Shown here: piece after piece, positions 52,332 through 60,653 of the stretch
Layout of the letters: each line of letters starts with the position of its first letter
How positions within the stretch are numbered: the first letter of the stretch is position 1
Source of the DNA: Candidatus Melainabacteria bacterium
GTDB lineage: Bacteria; Cyanobacteriota; Vampirovibrionia; Obscuribacterales; Obscuribacteraceae
DNA length: 64,000 nucleotides
NCBI GenBank assembly: GCA_016716405.1
Contig: JADJWK010000002.1
Location: 1,178,001-1,242,000, forward strand
Direction: 5' to 3'
Notes under the pieces: generated by a model
What the model was told of the DNA's origin: nothing
The model's input: only the letters and a program-made list of their open reading frames with translations
Database searches by the model: none
Program-made: the position numbers and the translations under genes

Positions 52332-53092
52332 AGGGTGAAGTCCTCGCCAAGATAGTGTTTCCTTGCAACGGGGCTTTCGGCTACTTCCTGGGAGGTACCG
52401 GCCACGAGAATCTGGCCCCGGTCGATGAGATAAGCCCGGTCGGTGATATGGAGAGTCGCCCGGGGGTTGTGGTCGGTGAGAAGAACGCCGAGGTTCCACT
52501 CGTCCCGGAGTCGGCGGATGAGACCCTGGATCTCCGCGATCGAGATCGGGTCGATACCGGTGAAGGGCTCGTCCAGGAGAATGAACTCGGGCTCGGAAGC
52601 CAGGGTCCTGGCGATCTCCAGACGGCGGCGCTCACCGCCGGAGAGCTGCACTGCCGCTACTGTGTCCAGATGCTCGAGCCCGAACTGGGAGAGCAGGTGC
52701 ATGATCTTTTCTTTGCGCTCCCGGGACGGCACGTTACGAAGCTCGAGAATCATCAGGATATTCTCGTAGACAGTGAGCTTGCGGAAAGTGGAGTTCTCCT
52801 GCGGCAGATAGCCGATTCCCAGTCGGCTGCGCTGGTGGATGGCAAGTCTGGTGAGGTTTTTGTCCCCGAGGGTGATGGTCCCCTTTTCCGGCTTGACCAG
52901 ACCGAGGACCATGTCGAAAGAAGTCGTTTTCCCCGCACCGTTGCGACCGAGCAGACCGACTACCTCGCCGCGATTGACGTGGAAGCTGACTCCATCCACT
53001 ACACGCCTGCCGGCGTAGCTCTTCTGCAAGCCCTCGATCTTGAGGGTCTTGAGAGTGGTGGAATGGGATGGTCCTGCCAGTATCTGGGTCAT
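52328..53092 (-). CDS. lptB: LPS export ABC ATPase
   Basis: 254 residues. Walker A GRNGAGKT (49-56), Q-loop YLPQENSTFRKLTV, signature LSGGERRR, Walker B FILLDEPFTGIDP and the H-loop TDHN; the GYLPQE/FRKLTV stretch is characteristic for LptB. It powers LPS extraction with the next gene. The two AGGAAAACATTC copies directly upstream give a duplicated SD. Confidence 0.95.
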   Translation of the reverse strand: MTQILAGPSHSTTLKTLKIEGLQKSYAGRRVVDGVSFHVNRGEVVGLLGRNGAGKTTSFDMVLGLVKPEKGTITLGDKNLTRLAIHQRSRLGIGYLPQENSTFRKLTVYENILMILELRNVPSRERKEKIMHLLSQFGLEHLDTVAAVQLSGGERRRLEIARTLASEPEFILLDEPFTGIDPISIAEIQGLIRRLRDEWNLGVLLTDHNPRATLHITDRAYLIDRGQILVAGTSQEVAESPVARKHYLGEDFTL

Positions 53093-53116
53093 GAATGTTT
53101 TCCTGAATGTTTTCCT
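53093..53116 (-). promoter_or_regulatory. Duplicated Shine-Dalgarno before lptB
   Basis: The unit AGGAAAACATTC (minus strand) is repeated perfectly twice in tandem, ending right before the lptB ATG. Each copy has AGGA, so ribosomes see a proximal SD at 8 bases and a distal one at 20. Confidence 0.7.
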
Positions 53117-53123
53117 GGTTTCT

Positions 53124-54341
53124 CTAGAGTGGCTTCTTGCCGTCTTCGGCTAGCTGGGTGCGACCCCCTGCCGGTCTGTTCCTGGCCGGCGTTGTGTTGC
53201 CCGGGCCTTCTTCTTTCGGTTTGTTGTTCTGTACGATTACTGCCTTGGTATTGCCTTCAGCCAGGACTTTGCGGTCGGCCACCATCAATGTGATCTTGTC
53301 GCCGATCCATTTGCGTCCGGGCTGGGTGACCTGGGAGCGACCGGTGAAGATCAGGCGCTCGGGTCTGCCTTCGGCGTCTTTGAGCATGGCGACCCGCGGA
53401 CCCTTGCCCACCGAGTCTTCGTAATAGATGCGGACATTGCCCACGGCGTCCATGCGGTTGGTCTGCTTGTTATAGTCCTGGGCATCCGAGTATATAAGGA
53501 TAGGTTGCTCGCTGCTTCCGGATGAGCCGCCGAAGCTCACGAACTTCTCGCCGTTCTCGGCTGCCGCTTTCCTGGTGTCGCCGGAGTCTAAGGCATCGCT
53601 TTTCTCTTTCTCTTCGATAACCCGGGAGCGGACATGACCGGTAGCCTGCAGTCTCTGAGTGGTGAGGAAATAAGTGATCGAGTCGGCCTGGGTGACATTC
53701 TTGTTCTGGACCGCCACGGCGTCGCCGGTGAAGATTGCGGCTTCAGGCTTGCGATTGGTTCCATAGACGATCTTCATATGCTTGGAATTGACTTTGATGT
53801 CCCCGGTCACTACCCGGACATTGCCGTGGGCCTCGAAACGACCGGATTCGCGCTCGTATTCCTGGATCTGAGAGTCAGTGACGATCTTGTCCGAGCCCGG
53901 GGCGCCGCCTTCCGATTTGTCCGATACGCCGTCCTCGGTATAGACCTCGGAATGGGCGCTGCCCTCAGCGAGAATACGCGAGGTCTTGATCTCGAAGGTC
54001 AGGCGAGCGGCGTTGATCTTGTTTTTTCCCTGGACCAGCCTGGGGCTGCCTGTGAAAACCGCTTTGCTGGCGGCGCCGCTCTCGTCCCGGAAGAGCTTGG
54101 CGATCGGCCCGTCGATGATAGTGTCGCCCTGGGTGACGCGGACCTTGCCCTTAGCCAGGACATGGTCCTCGGCGAATTCCTGCTCGTCGGCGACTATATC
54201 GATCGGACCGCCCCCGGCGGCTTCCTGAGCCGCCGCCGGAGCCGGACCGCCGAAGCATGCGAAGAGGAGGTAAGTGCCGGATATAAGTAGCTGAGGTATC
54301 CTGTTTGCTTTTGACATCTCTGAGTGCTTTCTAGTTTTCAC
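53124..54341 (-). CDS. lptA: LptA/OstA-like periplasmic LPS-transport protein
   Basis: 405 residues, about twice the proteobacterial LptA. A signal peptide (ending AAA about 38) precedes OstA-type beta repeats: ADEQEFAEDHVLAKGKVRVTQGD... in the first half and IYSDAQDYNKQTNRMDAVGN in the second. That suggests two jellyroll copies bridging the periplasm. Start is GTG overlapping the lptC stop (GTGA); the ATG eight codons later is possible too. It has a Pro/Asn-rich tail. Confidence 0.85.
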   Translation of the reverse strand: MKTRKHSEMSKANRIPQLLISGTYLLFACFGGPAPAAAQEAAGGGPIDIVADEQEFAEDHVLAKGKVRVTQGDTIIDGPIAKLFRDESGAASKAVFTGSPRLVQGKNKINAARLTFEIKTSRILAEGSAHSEVYTEDGVSDKSEGGAPGSDKIVTDSQIQEYERESGRFEAHGNVRVVTGDIKVNSKHMKIVYGTNRKPEAAIFTGDAVAVQNKNVTQADSITYFLTTQRLQATGHVRSRVIEEKEKSDALDSGDTRKAAAENGEKFVSFGGSSGSSEQPILIYSDAQDYNKQTNRMDAVGNVRIYYEDSVGKGPRVAMLKDAEGRPERLIFTGRSQVTQPGRKWIGDKITLMVADRKVLAEGNTKAVIVQNNKPKEEGPGNTTPARNRPAGGRTQLAEDGKKPL

Positions 54342-54952
54342 ATACCGATGATGGAGTGGGTGTTCCCCCTGAGAACTATGTGCTCAATGAGCTTGACCTG
54401 CGAAATCACGCCTTCGGCCGAGTCTCCTGTCACCTTGGCTACCCCGGGCCACTCGATGTTAACACCCCCGGTAGCCTTGAACTGATTTTTTTTGTTTAAT
54501 TCCATCTCCGCAACTTCCATCTTGGTCTGGTTCGAGACCCCCATGGCAAGCACTTTGTTGTCCTTGTCCGATTTGAGCAGGATAATGTGAGTGAGCTCGT
54601 TTGCTTTGCCCACCGGAGCCTGGATGTTTAAACTTACTTGACCTTCGTTATAATACTTGACTTCTATTCCTTTTAAGTCGACATCCTTGGTACGGGGCTC
54701 GAGGATGCCGCTGGCGGCTTTGAGCTGCCACCGCAGCTGGTTGTTCTCGTCCACCTCTTTGAGCTCGTACTCTTTGACCGCCACCTCTTCGCCCATGGCG
54801 CCGTCTTTGTCCTTGGTCTTCTCGAACTCGGCCATCTGCCGGTTCGCTTCTTGCTGAGCGTAATAGATGGCGCCCACCAGTCCGGCGGCGATTCCCAGAG
54901 CCAGGGCTAGCTTGAGAAAAGGCTTGAGTTTGATGAAGATGCTCGAGAACAT
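54338..54952 (-). CDS. lptC: LPS-export protein LptC
   Basis: 204 residues. A transmembrane helix (about 12-32, LALALGIAAGLVGAIYY) anchors a periplasmic OstA-like beta domain (YELKEVDENNQLRWQLKAAS, VDLKGIEVKYYNEG). It receives LPS from LptB2FG and passes it to LptA. First gene of the compact C-A-B-F/G series; each overlaps or is close to the next. Confidence 0.85.
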   Translation of the reverse strand: MFSSIFIKLKPFLKLALALGIAAGLVGAIYYAQQEANRQMAEFEKTKDKDGAMGEEVAVKEYELKEVDENNQLRWQLKAASGILEPRTKDVDLKGIEVKYYNEGQVSLNIQAPVGKANELTHIILLKSDKDNKVLAMGVSNQTKMEVAEMELNKKNQFKATGGVNIEWPGVAKVTGDSAEGVISQVKLIEHIVLRGNTHSIIGM

Positions 54953-54976
54953 ATCCTTTCCTGATCGGCTGTTTTC

Positions 54977-55963
54977 CTATCTGCCCAGTGCCCTGAGTGC
55001 CACGGCTTTCGAGACATTGCTCAGGCTTTCCCTCAGATTACCCTGTTTGAGATAACCTTCGCCGAGAAAGAAATAAGGAGCCGGGGATCCCGGATCCTCC
55101 TCCTGGCAACGCCTCCAGACCCGCATCGCCGATGCCAGATCGCCGGTGCACTCGGCCTGGAGATGCGCTCTGTATAGAGTCGACCAGAGATCTTTCGGTT
55201 CCCGGGCGAGGATCTCGTCGAGTCTGGCCAGGGCTTTCTGGTAATAGCCCTTGATGACAGGCACCGCCAGTGGTTCGGCTTTATCAATCACCGATTCCAT
55301 GCCGGAGGCGGGAAGTGAGGCTTTGCCGGCGCCGCTTCCGGCATCTGTTTCGGCGTTGCTCATGCCCGAGTCAACCCACTGGCTCTGCCAGTCGGCGGGC
55401 TTAGTCTCTACTTTCTCGTCAGCCTTAGCTCTGTCCGCGGTTTTTGCCTGAGCCATCTCCAGGCGTTTTTTCTGCTCGTAGACTTTTCGGGAGTACTCGG
55501 TGAGCAGGTAGGCTTTCATGTAATAAGCCCAGGCCAGGTGATAGCGGACTTTGTTGTCGTCGGGGGAATGAGCGAGCATTCCCTCGTATTCGTCGATCAT
55601 TCTGTTGAAATAATCGGGACCGCCGACATTCTGCGCCAGACGCCGGGATATGTTCACCTCTTTCCAGGCCTCTTCCACCTGGCTCGTGCGGGTGAGAGCC
55701 ACAGCCAGGACGAAATGGGCTTCGGGATCATCCGGGTAGGCTTTCACCTGGTCCCGGGCCAGACCGACGTCATAAGTGATATTGATCGCCTCGGCTTCAG
55801 TGGTGACCTCGATTGGCTTGCGTGCCGCTTCCTTGTCGCTGCCGGATTCTGGTATTGCCTGCGAAGAATCCTCCGCCATGCAGATGGCGGGTTGCCAGAG
55901 CAGAATGGCTGCCAGTCCGGCTTTTAGAATTGCCCCGGGCAATTTAGCAGGCGCGGTCTTCAT
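54977..55963 (-). CDS. Exported TPR protein upstream of lptC
   Basis: 328 residues. A signal peptide (about 1-30), TPRs at about 60-145 and 245-320, and between them a charged helix and a Gly/Ala/Ser-rich linker. The gap to lptC is 24 bp, so it is probably the first gene of the lpt operon and could have an envelope-related role. Confidence 0.75.
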   Translation of the reverse strand: MKTAPAKLPGAILKAGLAAILLWQPAICMAEDSSQAIPESGSDKEAARKPIEVTTEAEAINITYDVGLARDQVKAYPDDPEAHFVLAVALTRTSQVEEAWKEVNISRRLAQNVGGPDYFNRMIDEYEGMLAHSPDDNKVRYHLAWAYYMKAYLLTEYSRKVYEQKKRLEMAQAKTADRAKADEKVETKPADWQSQWVDSGMSNAETDAGSGAGKASLPASGMESVIDKAEPLAVPVIKGYYQKALARLDEILAREPKDLWSTLYRAHLQAECTGDLASAMRVWRRCQEEDPGSPAPYFFLGEGYLKQGNLRESLSNVSKAVALRALGR

Positions 55964-56059
55964 AATCAGGCTGGAGAAACCTCGGGCTCGATAAACAAAG
56001 GTCGGAACAGGATCTTATCAAGGCCTGTAATGATGGTGGTTGCAAAAAATTTTAGACGT

Positions 56060-56725
56060 TCAGGCCACTTTATTCCGGCCGTTCAGAATAAGCTCCAGAG
56101 CGTCGGTCAGGGAGCCGACTACCGAGATCGGCGTTGCCTGTCTGAGGATCTCGGGTCCGTGCACTCCGGTGGAGACCCCGATAGCGTCCACGCCGGCGTT
56201 CCTGGCCATCTCCAGGTCGAAATGACTGTCCCCTATCACCACCGCGTCGTCTCGGGAACATTTGTGATGTTTCAAGGTATTGAGCACCGCTTCGGGGTGC
56301 GGCTTGTGGTTTTTGACACCTTCCGCGCCGATGACCAGACTGAAATAACCCTGGATATTGTGGTGCTCGAGGACCGGGTCGATGATGGTTTTTTTCTTTG
56401 ATGAGGCGATCGTAATGGTGATGTTTGCATTGCGTAACGTCTCGAGCAGGTGGAAAAGGCTCGGAAATGGCGGGCACAGCTCGATACAGCGGCTGTTGTA
56501 GAACTCCCGGTATTTGTCCGCCACCTCTTCCTGGAATTTCCTGCCGGTGCCGGGCAGGATGATCTCGGTCTGATCATTCAGGGGCACGCCGATGAGCTGT
56601 TTCCAGTGCTCCACCACCGAGCCCGGAAAGTCGTAATACTCCGCCACCTGGAACATCACGTCTACAATCCCGGGAGCGGAGTCCACGAGCGTACCGTCGA
56701 AGTCGAAGATGGCGAGTTTGTACAA
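56060..56725 (-). CDS. HAD-superfamily phosphatase (PGP/PpaX-like)
   Basis: 221 residues. HAD motifs: DFDGTLVDSAPG (nucleophile Asp8 or nearby), ITIASSKKKT (motif II), KPHPEAV (Lys, motif III) and GDSHFDLEMARNAG (motif IV). The cap is helical (subclass IA), as in phosphoglycolate phosphatase, pyrophosphatase PpaX and beta-phosphoglucomutase. Start is a TTG just after the carA stop, so coupled. Exact substrate unknown. Confidence 0.85.
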   Translation of the reverse strand: MYKLAIFDFDGTLVDSAPGIVDVMFQVAEYYDFPGSVVEHWKQLIGVPLNDQTEIILPGTGRKFQEEVADKYREFYNSRCIELCPPFPSLFHLLETLRNANITITIASSKKKTIIDPVLEHHNIQGYFSLVIGAEGVKNHKPHPEAVLNTLKHHKCSRDDAVVIGDSHFDLEMARNAGVDAIGVSTGVHGPEILRQATPISVVGSLTDALELILNGRNKVA

Positions 56726-56726
56726 A

Positions 56727-57881
56727 TCAGCTCCTTCCTGCTCCGGATTTGTCGATCAACTCGTAGAACTGCCTGAACAGATAGCTCGAGTCATGGGGAC
56801 CGGGATTGGCTTCCGGGTGATATTGCACGCCGAATACCGGCAGGCTCTGGTGCCTGAATCCTTCGACGCTGTTGTCGTTGAGATTGATATGGGTGATTTT
56901 CAGCTCTTTGGGGCAGGATTTGGCATCGACAGCGAAGCCGTGATTCTGGCAGGTGACCTCGACTTTGCCGGTGTCGAGATTTTTCACCGGCTGATTGCCG
57001 CCCCGGTGCCCGAACTTGAGCTTGAATGTGCGGGCGCCCATGGATAACGCCAGGAGCTGGTGTCCGAGACAGATGCCGAAGATCGGCTTGCCTGCCTGGA
57101 GAAGCGCTGCCAGCTCTTTGAGGGCGCCCTCGCAGGCGGCGGGGTCTCCGGGACCGTTGCTGAGAAAAATGCCGTCCGGGCGTCCCGAAAGGATATCGGC
57201 GCTTTTCGTGTCGGCTGGATAGACAGTCAGGTGCAGCCCCTGGGCGGCGAGCAGCTCGAGGATATTCTGCTTGATACCGTAGTCGATTACCGCCACCCGG
57301 TATTTGCCTTCACCGATGGTGTATCTCTGGGGGCAGGTGACCTCGGCGGTGAGATCCAGCCCGGTCATCTCCGGAGCCAGCCTGGCTGTTTCCACGGCTT
57401 TCTCCAGGCTCTCGGCCAGGTCCTCGCCGATCTCGGTGGTGATCGTGCAGCGCATCGCTCCTTTGTCCCTGATATGGCGGGTGATTGAGCGTGTATCGAC
57501 ATCGGTGATGCCGGGGATGCCGTGCTTTTTCAAGAAAGTATCGAGACTCGCCTGGGCCAGATGCGAGCTGTAATTCTCGGTGAGGTGCCTGACTACCAGC
57601 CCTTTCGCATATATCCTGCGAGACTCCATGTCACCTTCGTTGGTACCATAGTTGCCAGCTTCCGGATATGTGAGAGTGATTATCTGACCGGCATAGCTCG
57701 GGTCGGTGAGGATTTCCTGGTAGCCGCACATACTGGTGTTGAACACCAGCTCGCCTACTGTGGTGCCGGAGGCGCCGAAACTGCGGCCTTCGTACGTCCG
57801 CCCGTCCTCCAGCGCCAGGATTGCCTGTCCTTTCCTGTCTGTGGCGTCGGTACTTCTGTCCCTGTCAGTTTTTTTAGCCAT
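56727..57881 (-). CDS. carA: Carbamoyl-phosphate synthase small subunit
   Basis: 384 residues. It hydrolyses glutamine and feeds ammonia to CarB. The N-terminal domain starts QAILALEDGRTYEGRSFGA; the class I amidotransferase triad is seen as Cys in GICLGHQ and His-Glu in VQYHPEANPGPHDS. Start ATG at 57881 (a GTG at 57896 is an alternative). Far from carB in this window. Confidence 0.95.
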   Translation of the reverse strand: MAKKTDRDRSTDATDRKGQAILALEDGRTYEGRSFGASGTTVGELVFNTSMCGYQEILTDPSYAGQIITLTYPEAGNYGTNEGDMESRRIYAKGLVVRHLTENYSSHLAQASLDTFLKKHGIPGITDVDTRSITRHIRDKGAMRCTITTEIGEDLAESLEKAVETARLAPEMTGLDLTAEVTCPQRYTIGEGKYRVAVIDYGIKQNILELLAAQGLHLTVYPADTKSADILSGRPDGIFLSNGPGDPAACEGALKELAALLQAGKPIFGICLGHQLLALSMGARTFKLKFGHRGGNQPVKNLDTGKVEVTCQNHGFAVDAKSCPKELKITHINLNDNSVEGFRHQSLPVFGVQYHPEANPGPHDSSYLFRQFYELIDKSGAGRS

Positions 57882-58160
57882 GCTCTTTGAAAACACCGTG
57901 TATGTCTATATTACCGAAAATTCGCCGGGCTGAAATAGAAATCCCGGGGTTCGGGCAGTGTATCAGCTATTGTGTGACGAAATGGCAATTCCATTGGAGA
58001 GGTTTAAGTTGACGATTCCAGGGCTCGACAGAGCAGCTGGGTGGGGCGTCCGGGGATTCGCGCCGGTCCGGCGCCGCCGCCGGGACGCTAAAAACAATGG
58101 TCCTGCACCTGTAGAATGGTCTCTGTTTTAGTATTCGAATAGCCAAGGTGGCCGCAGTCC
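57882..58160 (+). promoter_or_regulatory. carA/nuoN divergent region
   Basis: 279 bp. A possible leader frame, TTG at 58009 with GGAGAGG seven bases upstream, would encode about 40 residues with an Arg-rich middle and end at 58131; support is weak. TAGAAT at about 58112 is a candidate -10 for nuoN. A GC-rich block (58050-58085) has several short CCGG/CGGC repeats that could fold. Confidence 0.25.
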
Positions 58161-59762
58161 ATGAACAGTCTTGAGTCCTATATTACCGGGGTATCGCTCA
58201 TCGCACCGGAGATAGTGGTGGTGGTGGCGATTCTCCTTACATCCGTATGGGACCTTTTCCTGCCCAGCAAGAAGGCGGTCACGCCCTGGCTGGGTCTTGC
58301 CTCGCTGGCTGTCTCATTCTTTCTTTTCACCGGCCAGCTCAATCTCAACGAGAAGGCTTTCGGCGGGCTCTACACAGTGGACGCTCTCACGGCCGTCTTC
58401 GGGCTGATTGCAGCGGCGGTGGGCTTTATAGTCATTCTCATGACAATGGGATACGAGCACCATTTCAAGAGCAACCGCGGTGAGTTCTACGCCATTCTTC
58501 TCACTGCCGTGGTCGCGGTGATGTTTCTTGCCGGAACCACCGATCTGATCATGCTTTTCGTCTCTCTCGAGACCCTGAGCATCTGTTGCGTTCTGCTTTC
58601 CGGATTCTCCAAGGGCGACCCACGCAGCGGTGAAGCCTCCCTCAAATATCTGCTCTCCACCGCCGCCGCCACCGCCACTTTGCTCTATGCCCTTTCCTTT
58701 ATATATGGCATTACCGGCGGCACGACTTTCGAGATTCTCGGAGAGAAGCTCCAGATGATGGCTGTGGGCAGCGGCACCCTTCTCAAGATGCTGATTCTGG
58801 CTCTTGTTCTCAGCGCCATAGGCTTCAAGCTATCGATAGTCCCGTTCCACATGTGGACACCGGACGTCTATGAAGGAGCCCCCACTCCGGTGACGGCATT
58901 TCTTTCTATCGGATCCAAAGCTGGCGGTTTCGTCGTGGCCATGCGTTTTCTCATCGAGGTTCTCGGCACGGCTTTCCCTGACTGGATGCTCCTCGTCAGC
59001 TTCCTGGCCATGGCCTCTATGATCGCCGGCAATCTGATCGCTCTTGCCCAGACCTCGTTCAAGCGGATGCTGGCTTATTCGTCCATCGCTCATGTCGGCT
59101 ATATGCTCATCGGTCTGGTGGCTTTCTCCACCGAAGGCCTGCAGTCCATGCTCTTCTATATTGTGGTCTACGGTCTGATGAATCTGGGTGCCTTCGCCGG
59201 TGCCATACTTTTCAGCAATGAGACCGGTAGCGACCGCATCGAAGACTATGCCGGACTGATTCGCAAGCGTCCAATCCAGACCATCCTGATGTCTGTCTGC
59301 CTGCTCAACCTGGCAGGGCTGCCGGTGCCTCCGGCAGGCTTTTTCGCCAAGATCTTCATATTCAAAGCCGGTCTCGGTCTCACCGATATGTCCACGGCTC
59401 TCAACAATCTGCCTGCGGCTGCCTCCCAGCACTATGCCATGGCCCAGCTTCCGGTCGGCTGGATGATGGTGGCCGTGGCCCTTATCACCTCGATACCGGC
59501 AATTTATTACTACACCCGGGTGGTGATCATGATGGTGGTCCCCGAGCCGTCGAAAGCGGTGGCCAGCCTGAAAGACAGACCGGCTTTCGTGGGCAGCCCC
59601 CAGGAAGGTCCCTGGGCAGCGCTGCTGGCCTGTACAGTGGCAGTATTGCTGGCGGGTACCGTCCTTGTCAGCCCGATCATGGACATCTCGAAAACAGCAG
59701 CTTCCAGCATCAGCCCGGAGAAAAAACGCGAAATCGGTTTCAACCCTTTCGTCCGATTATAG
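58161..59762 (+). CDS. nuoN: NADH-quinone oxidoreductase subunit N
   Basis: 533 residues with about 14 transmembrane helices. The proton-pumping module is evident: LFVSLETLSICCVLLSGF carrying the key Glu (helix 5), SLKYLLSTAAATATLLYALS, and KLSIVPFHMWTPDVYEGAPT, with Lys at KLS and Lys at the SIGSKAG site. No other nuo gene is in the window, so the rest of complex I lies elsewhere or to be found outside. AAGGTGG lies nine bases before the ATG. Confidence 0.93.
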   Translation: MNSLESYITGVSLIAPEIVVVVAILLTSVWDLFLPSKKAVTPWLGLASLAVSFFLFTGQLNLNEKAFGGLYTVDALTAVFGLIAAAVGFIVILMTMGYEHHFKSNRGEFYAILLTAVVAVMFLAGTTDLIMLFVSLETLSICCVLLSGFSKGDPRSGEASLKYLLSTAAATATLLYALSFIYGITGGTTFEILGEKLQMMAVGSGTLLKMLILALVLSAIGFKLSIVPFHMWTPDVYEGAPTPVTAFLSIGSKAGGFVVAMRFLIEVLGTAFPDWMLLVSFLAMASMIAGNLIALAQTSFKRMLAYSSIAHVGYMLIGLVAFSTEGLQSMLFYIVVYGLMNLGAFAGAILFSNETGSDRIEDYAGLIRKRPIQTILMSVCLLNLAGLPVPPAGFFAKIFIFKAGLGLTDMSTALNNLPAAASQHYAMAQLPVGWMMVAVALITSIPAIYYYTRVVIMMVVPEPSKAVASLKDRPAFVGSPQEGPWAALLACTVAVLLAGTVLVSPIMDISKTAASSISPEKKREIGFNPFVRL

Positions 59763-59795
59763 TATTGTCGGTGGTGTCAGGTTTCAGCCGGCGAG

Positions 59796-59823
59796 TTGCA
59801 GATTTCGAGAACTCTAATATAAT
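59796..59823 (+). promoter_or_regulatory. Promoter of tRNA-Arg
   Basis: TTGCAG (59796-59801), 16-bp spacer, TATAAT (59818-59823). Predicted start about 59830, a few bases before the tRNA. Confidence 0.65.
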
Positions 59824-59835
59824 GAGGTCTTATCC

Positions 59836-59911
59836 GCCCTCGTAGTTCAGTGGATAGAACACCTCCGTCCTAAGGAGGGTGTCAGGGGTTCGAATCCTCT
59901 CGAGGGCTCCA
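59836..59911 (+). tRNA. tRNA-Arg (anticodon CCT)
   Basis: Acceptor GCCCTCG/CGAGGGC, D-arm GTTC...GAAC, anticodon stem CCTCC/GGAGG with loop GTCCTAA (anticodon CCT, reads AGG), T-arm AGGGGTTCGAATCCTCT, encoded CCA. The stems pair fully. The discriminator base is T. A T run follows directly. Confidence 0.95.
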
Positions 59912-59930
59912 TTTTTTTCGATGATGAGAA

Positions 59931-59960
59931 TGAGAAAAGGCTCCCGGGAGCCCTTTCTCA
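59931..59960. terminator. Long hairpin between tRNA-Arg and ssb
   Basis: TGAGAAAAGGCTCCC and GGGAGCCCTTTCTCA pair over 15 bp with one mismatch, 11 bp after the ssb stop and 19 bp after the tRNA. Suitable as terminator for both convergent genes. Confidence 0.65.
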
Positions 59961-59971
59961 TCAGGGCGAGG

Positions 59972-60457
59972 TCAGGCGCAGGCCTGCTCTTCTTCGGCTG
60001 CTATATTCGTTGCCGAGAACTCCCTGGTCGCCTCCTCTTCCAGGGAAGACGGCGCTGCTGGACCCGGCAGCTGCTCCGGCAGATCATCCGGCAATTGCTC
60101 CGGCAATTGCTTAACTACCTTCTCACTCGAGCTGTCCCGCGGCCGGGGCGGCAGGGCAAGCTGGCTGGCATGCACGGTGGGAGTGGCTCTCTGTTTGCCG
60201 TCCCGGTCTATCCAGCGCTCTATGGTCAGGCGTCCGCAAACCGTCACCTGGCTTCCTTTGCTCAAATAGTCCAGGGAGAGTCGGGCAAGCCTGTCCCAGG
60301 TCTCGACCTTATAATATTCGGCGGTCTTCTCCTTGCTCGAGCGGCTGAAACCGTTGACCGCAACAACCATGCTGGACTTGATCCGGCCGTCGTTGAACTC
60401 GACTTTCTCCGGATCTCTGACCAGGTTTCCCACAATAGAAATACTGGCTAGGCTCAT
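59972..60457 (-). CDS. ssb: Single-stranded DNA-binding protein
   Basis: 161 residues. An OB fold of about 107 residues (ISIVGNLVRDPEKVEF, SSMVVAVNGF, YYKVETWDRLARLSLDYLSKG, CGRLTIERWIDRDGK) similar to cyanobacterial Ssb. The tail has repeats of QLPEQLP/DDLPEQLP and ends EEEQACA, instead of the acidic DDDIPF tip through which most bacterial Ssb recruit partners. It may be a secondary paralogue or a lineage-specific form. It has a strong promoter with a dyad upstream. Confidence 0.85.
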   Translation of the reverse strand: MSLASISIVGNLVRDPEKVEFNDGRIKSSMVVAVNGFSRSSKEKTAEYYKVETWDRLARLSLDYLSKGSQVTVCGRLTIERWIDRDGKQRATPTVHASQLALPPRPRDSSSEKVVKQLPEQLPDDLPEQLPGPAAPSSLEEEATREFSATNIAAEEEQACA

Positions 60458-60527
60458 AAAATCCTCCCGGCGGAGCTGACCGCCTTATTTTCTTTCTGCT
60501 TGGCTATCCGTCCGGGGAGACTCATTC

Positions 60528-60561
60528 ATAGTAGATGCCATACAAAAGTATGTCAATACTT
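60528..60561 (-). promoter_or_regulatory. ssb promoter with overlapping operator-like dyad
   Basis: Minus strand TTGACA (60556-60551), 17-bp spacer, TACTAT (60533-60528): a perfect -35 and fair -10. The dyad AAGTAT-GTCA-ATACTT (60546-60561) covers the -35 box, as expected for a repressor site. Confidence 0.65.
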
Positions 60562-60653
60562 GCGCTCTTAAAATTCCGAATCCGGCAATTACAGGTTGCT
60601 TGCATTAATGCTAGGGTATTGAAGGGCCGTAAACGCCCGGTGCGAGATCTTCC

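Noticed and set aside
58009..58131. Small leader frame (TTG start, about 40 codons) before nuoN
   Set aside because: Good SD but Arg-rich low-complexity sequence and no known relative; not called as a gene.
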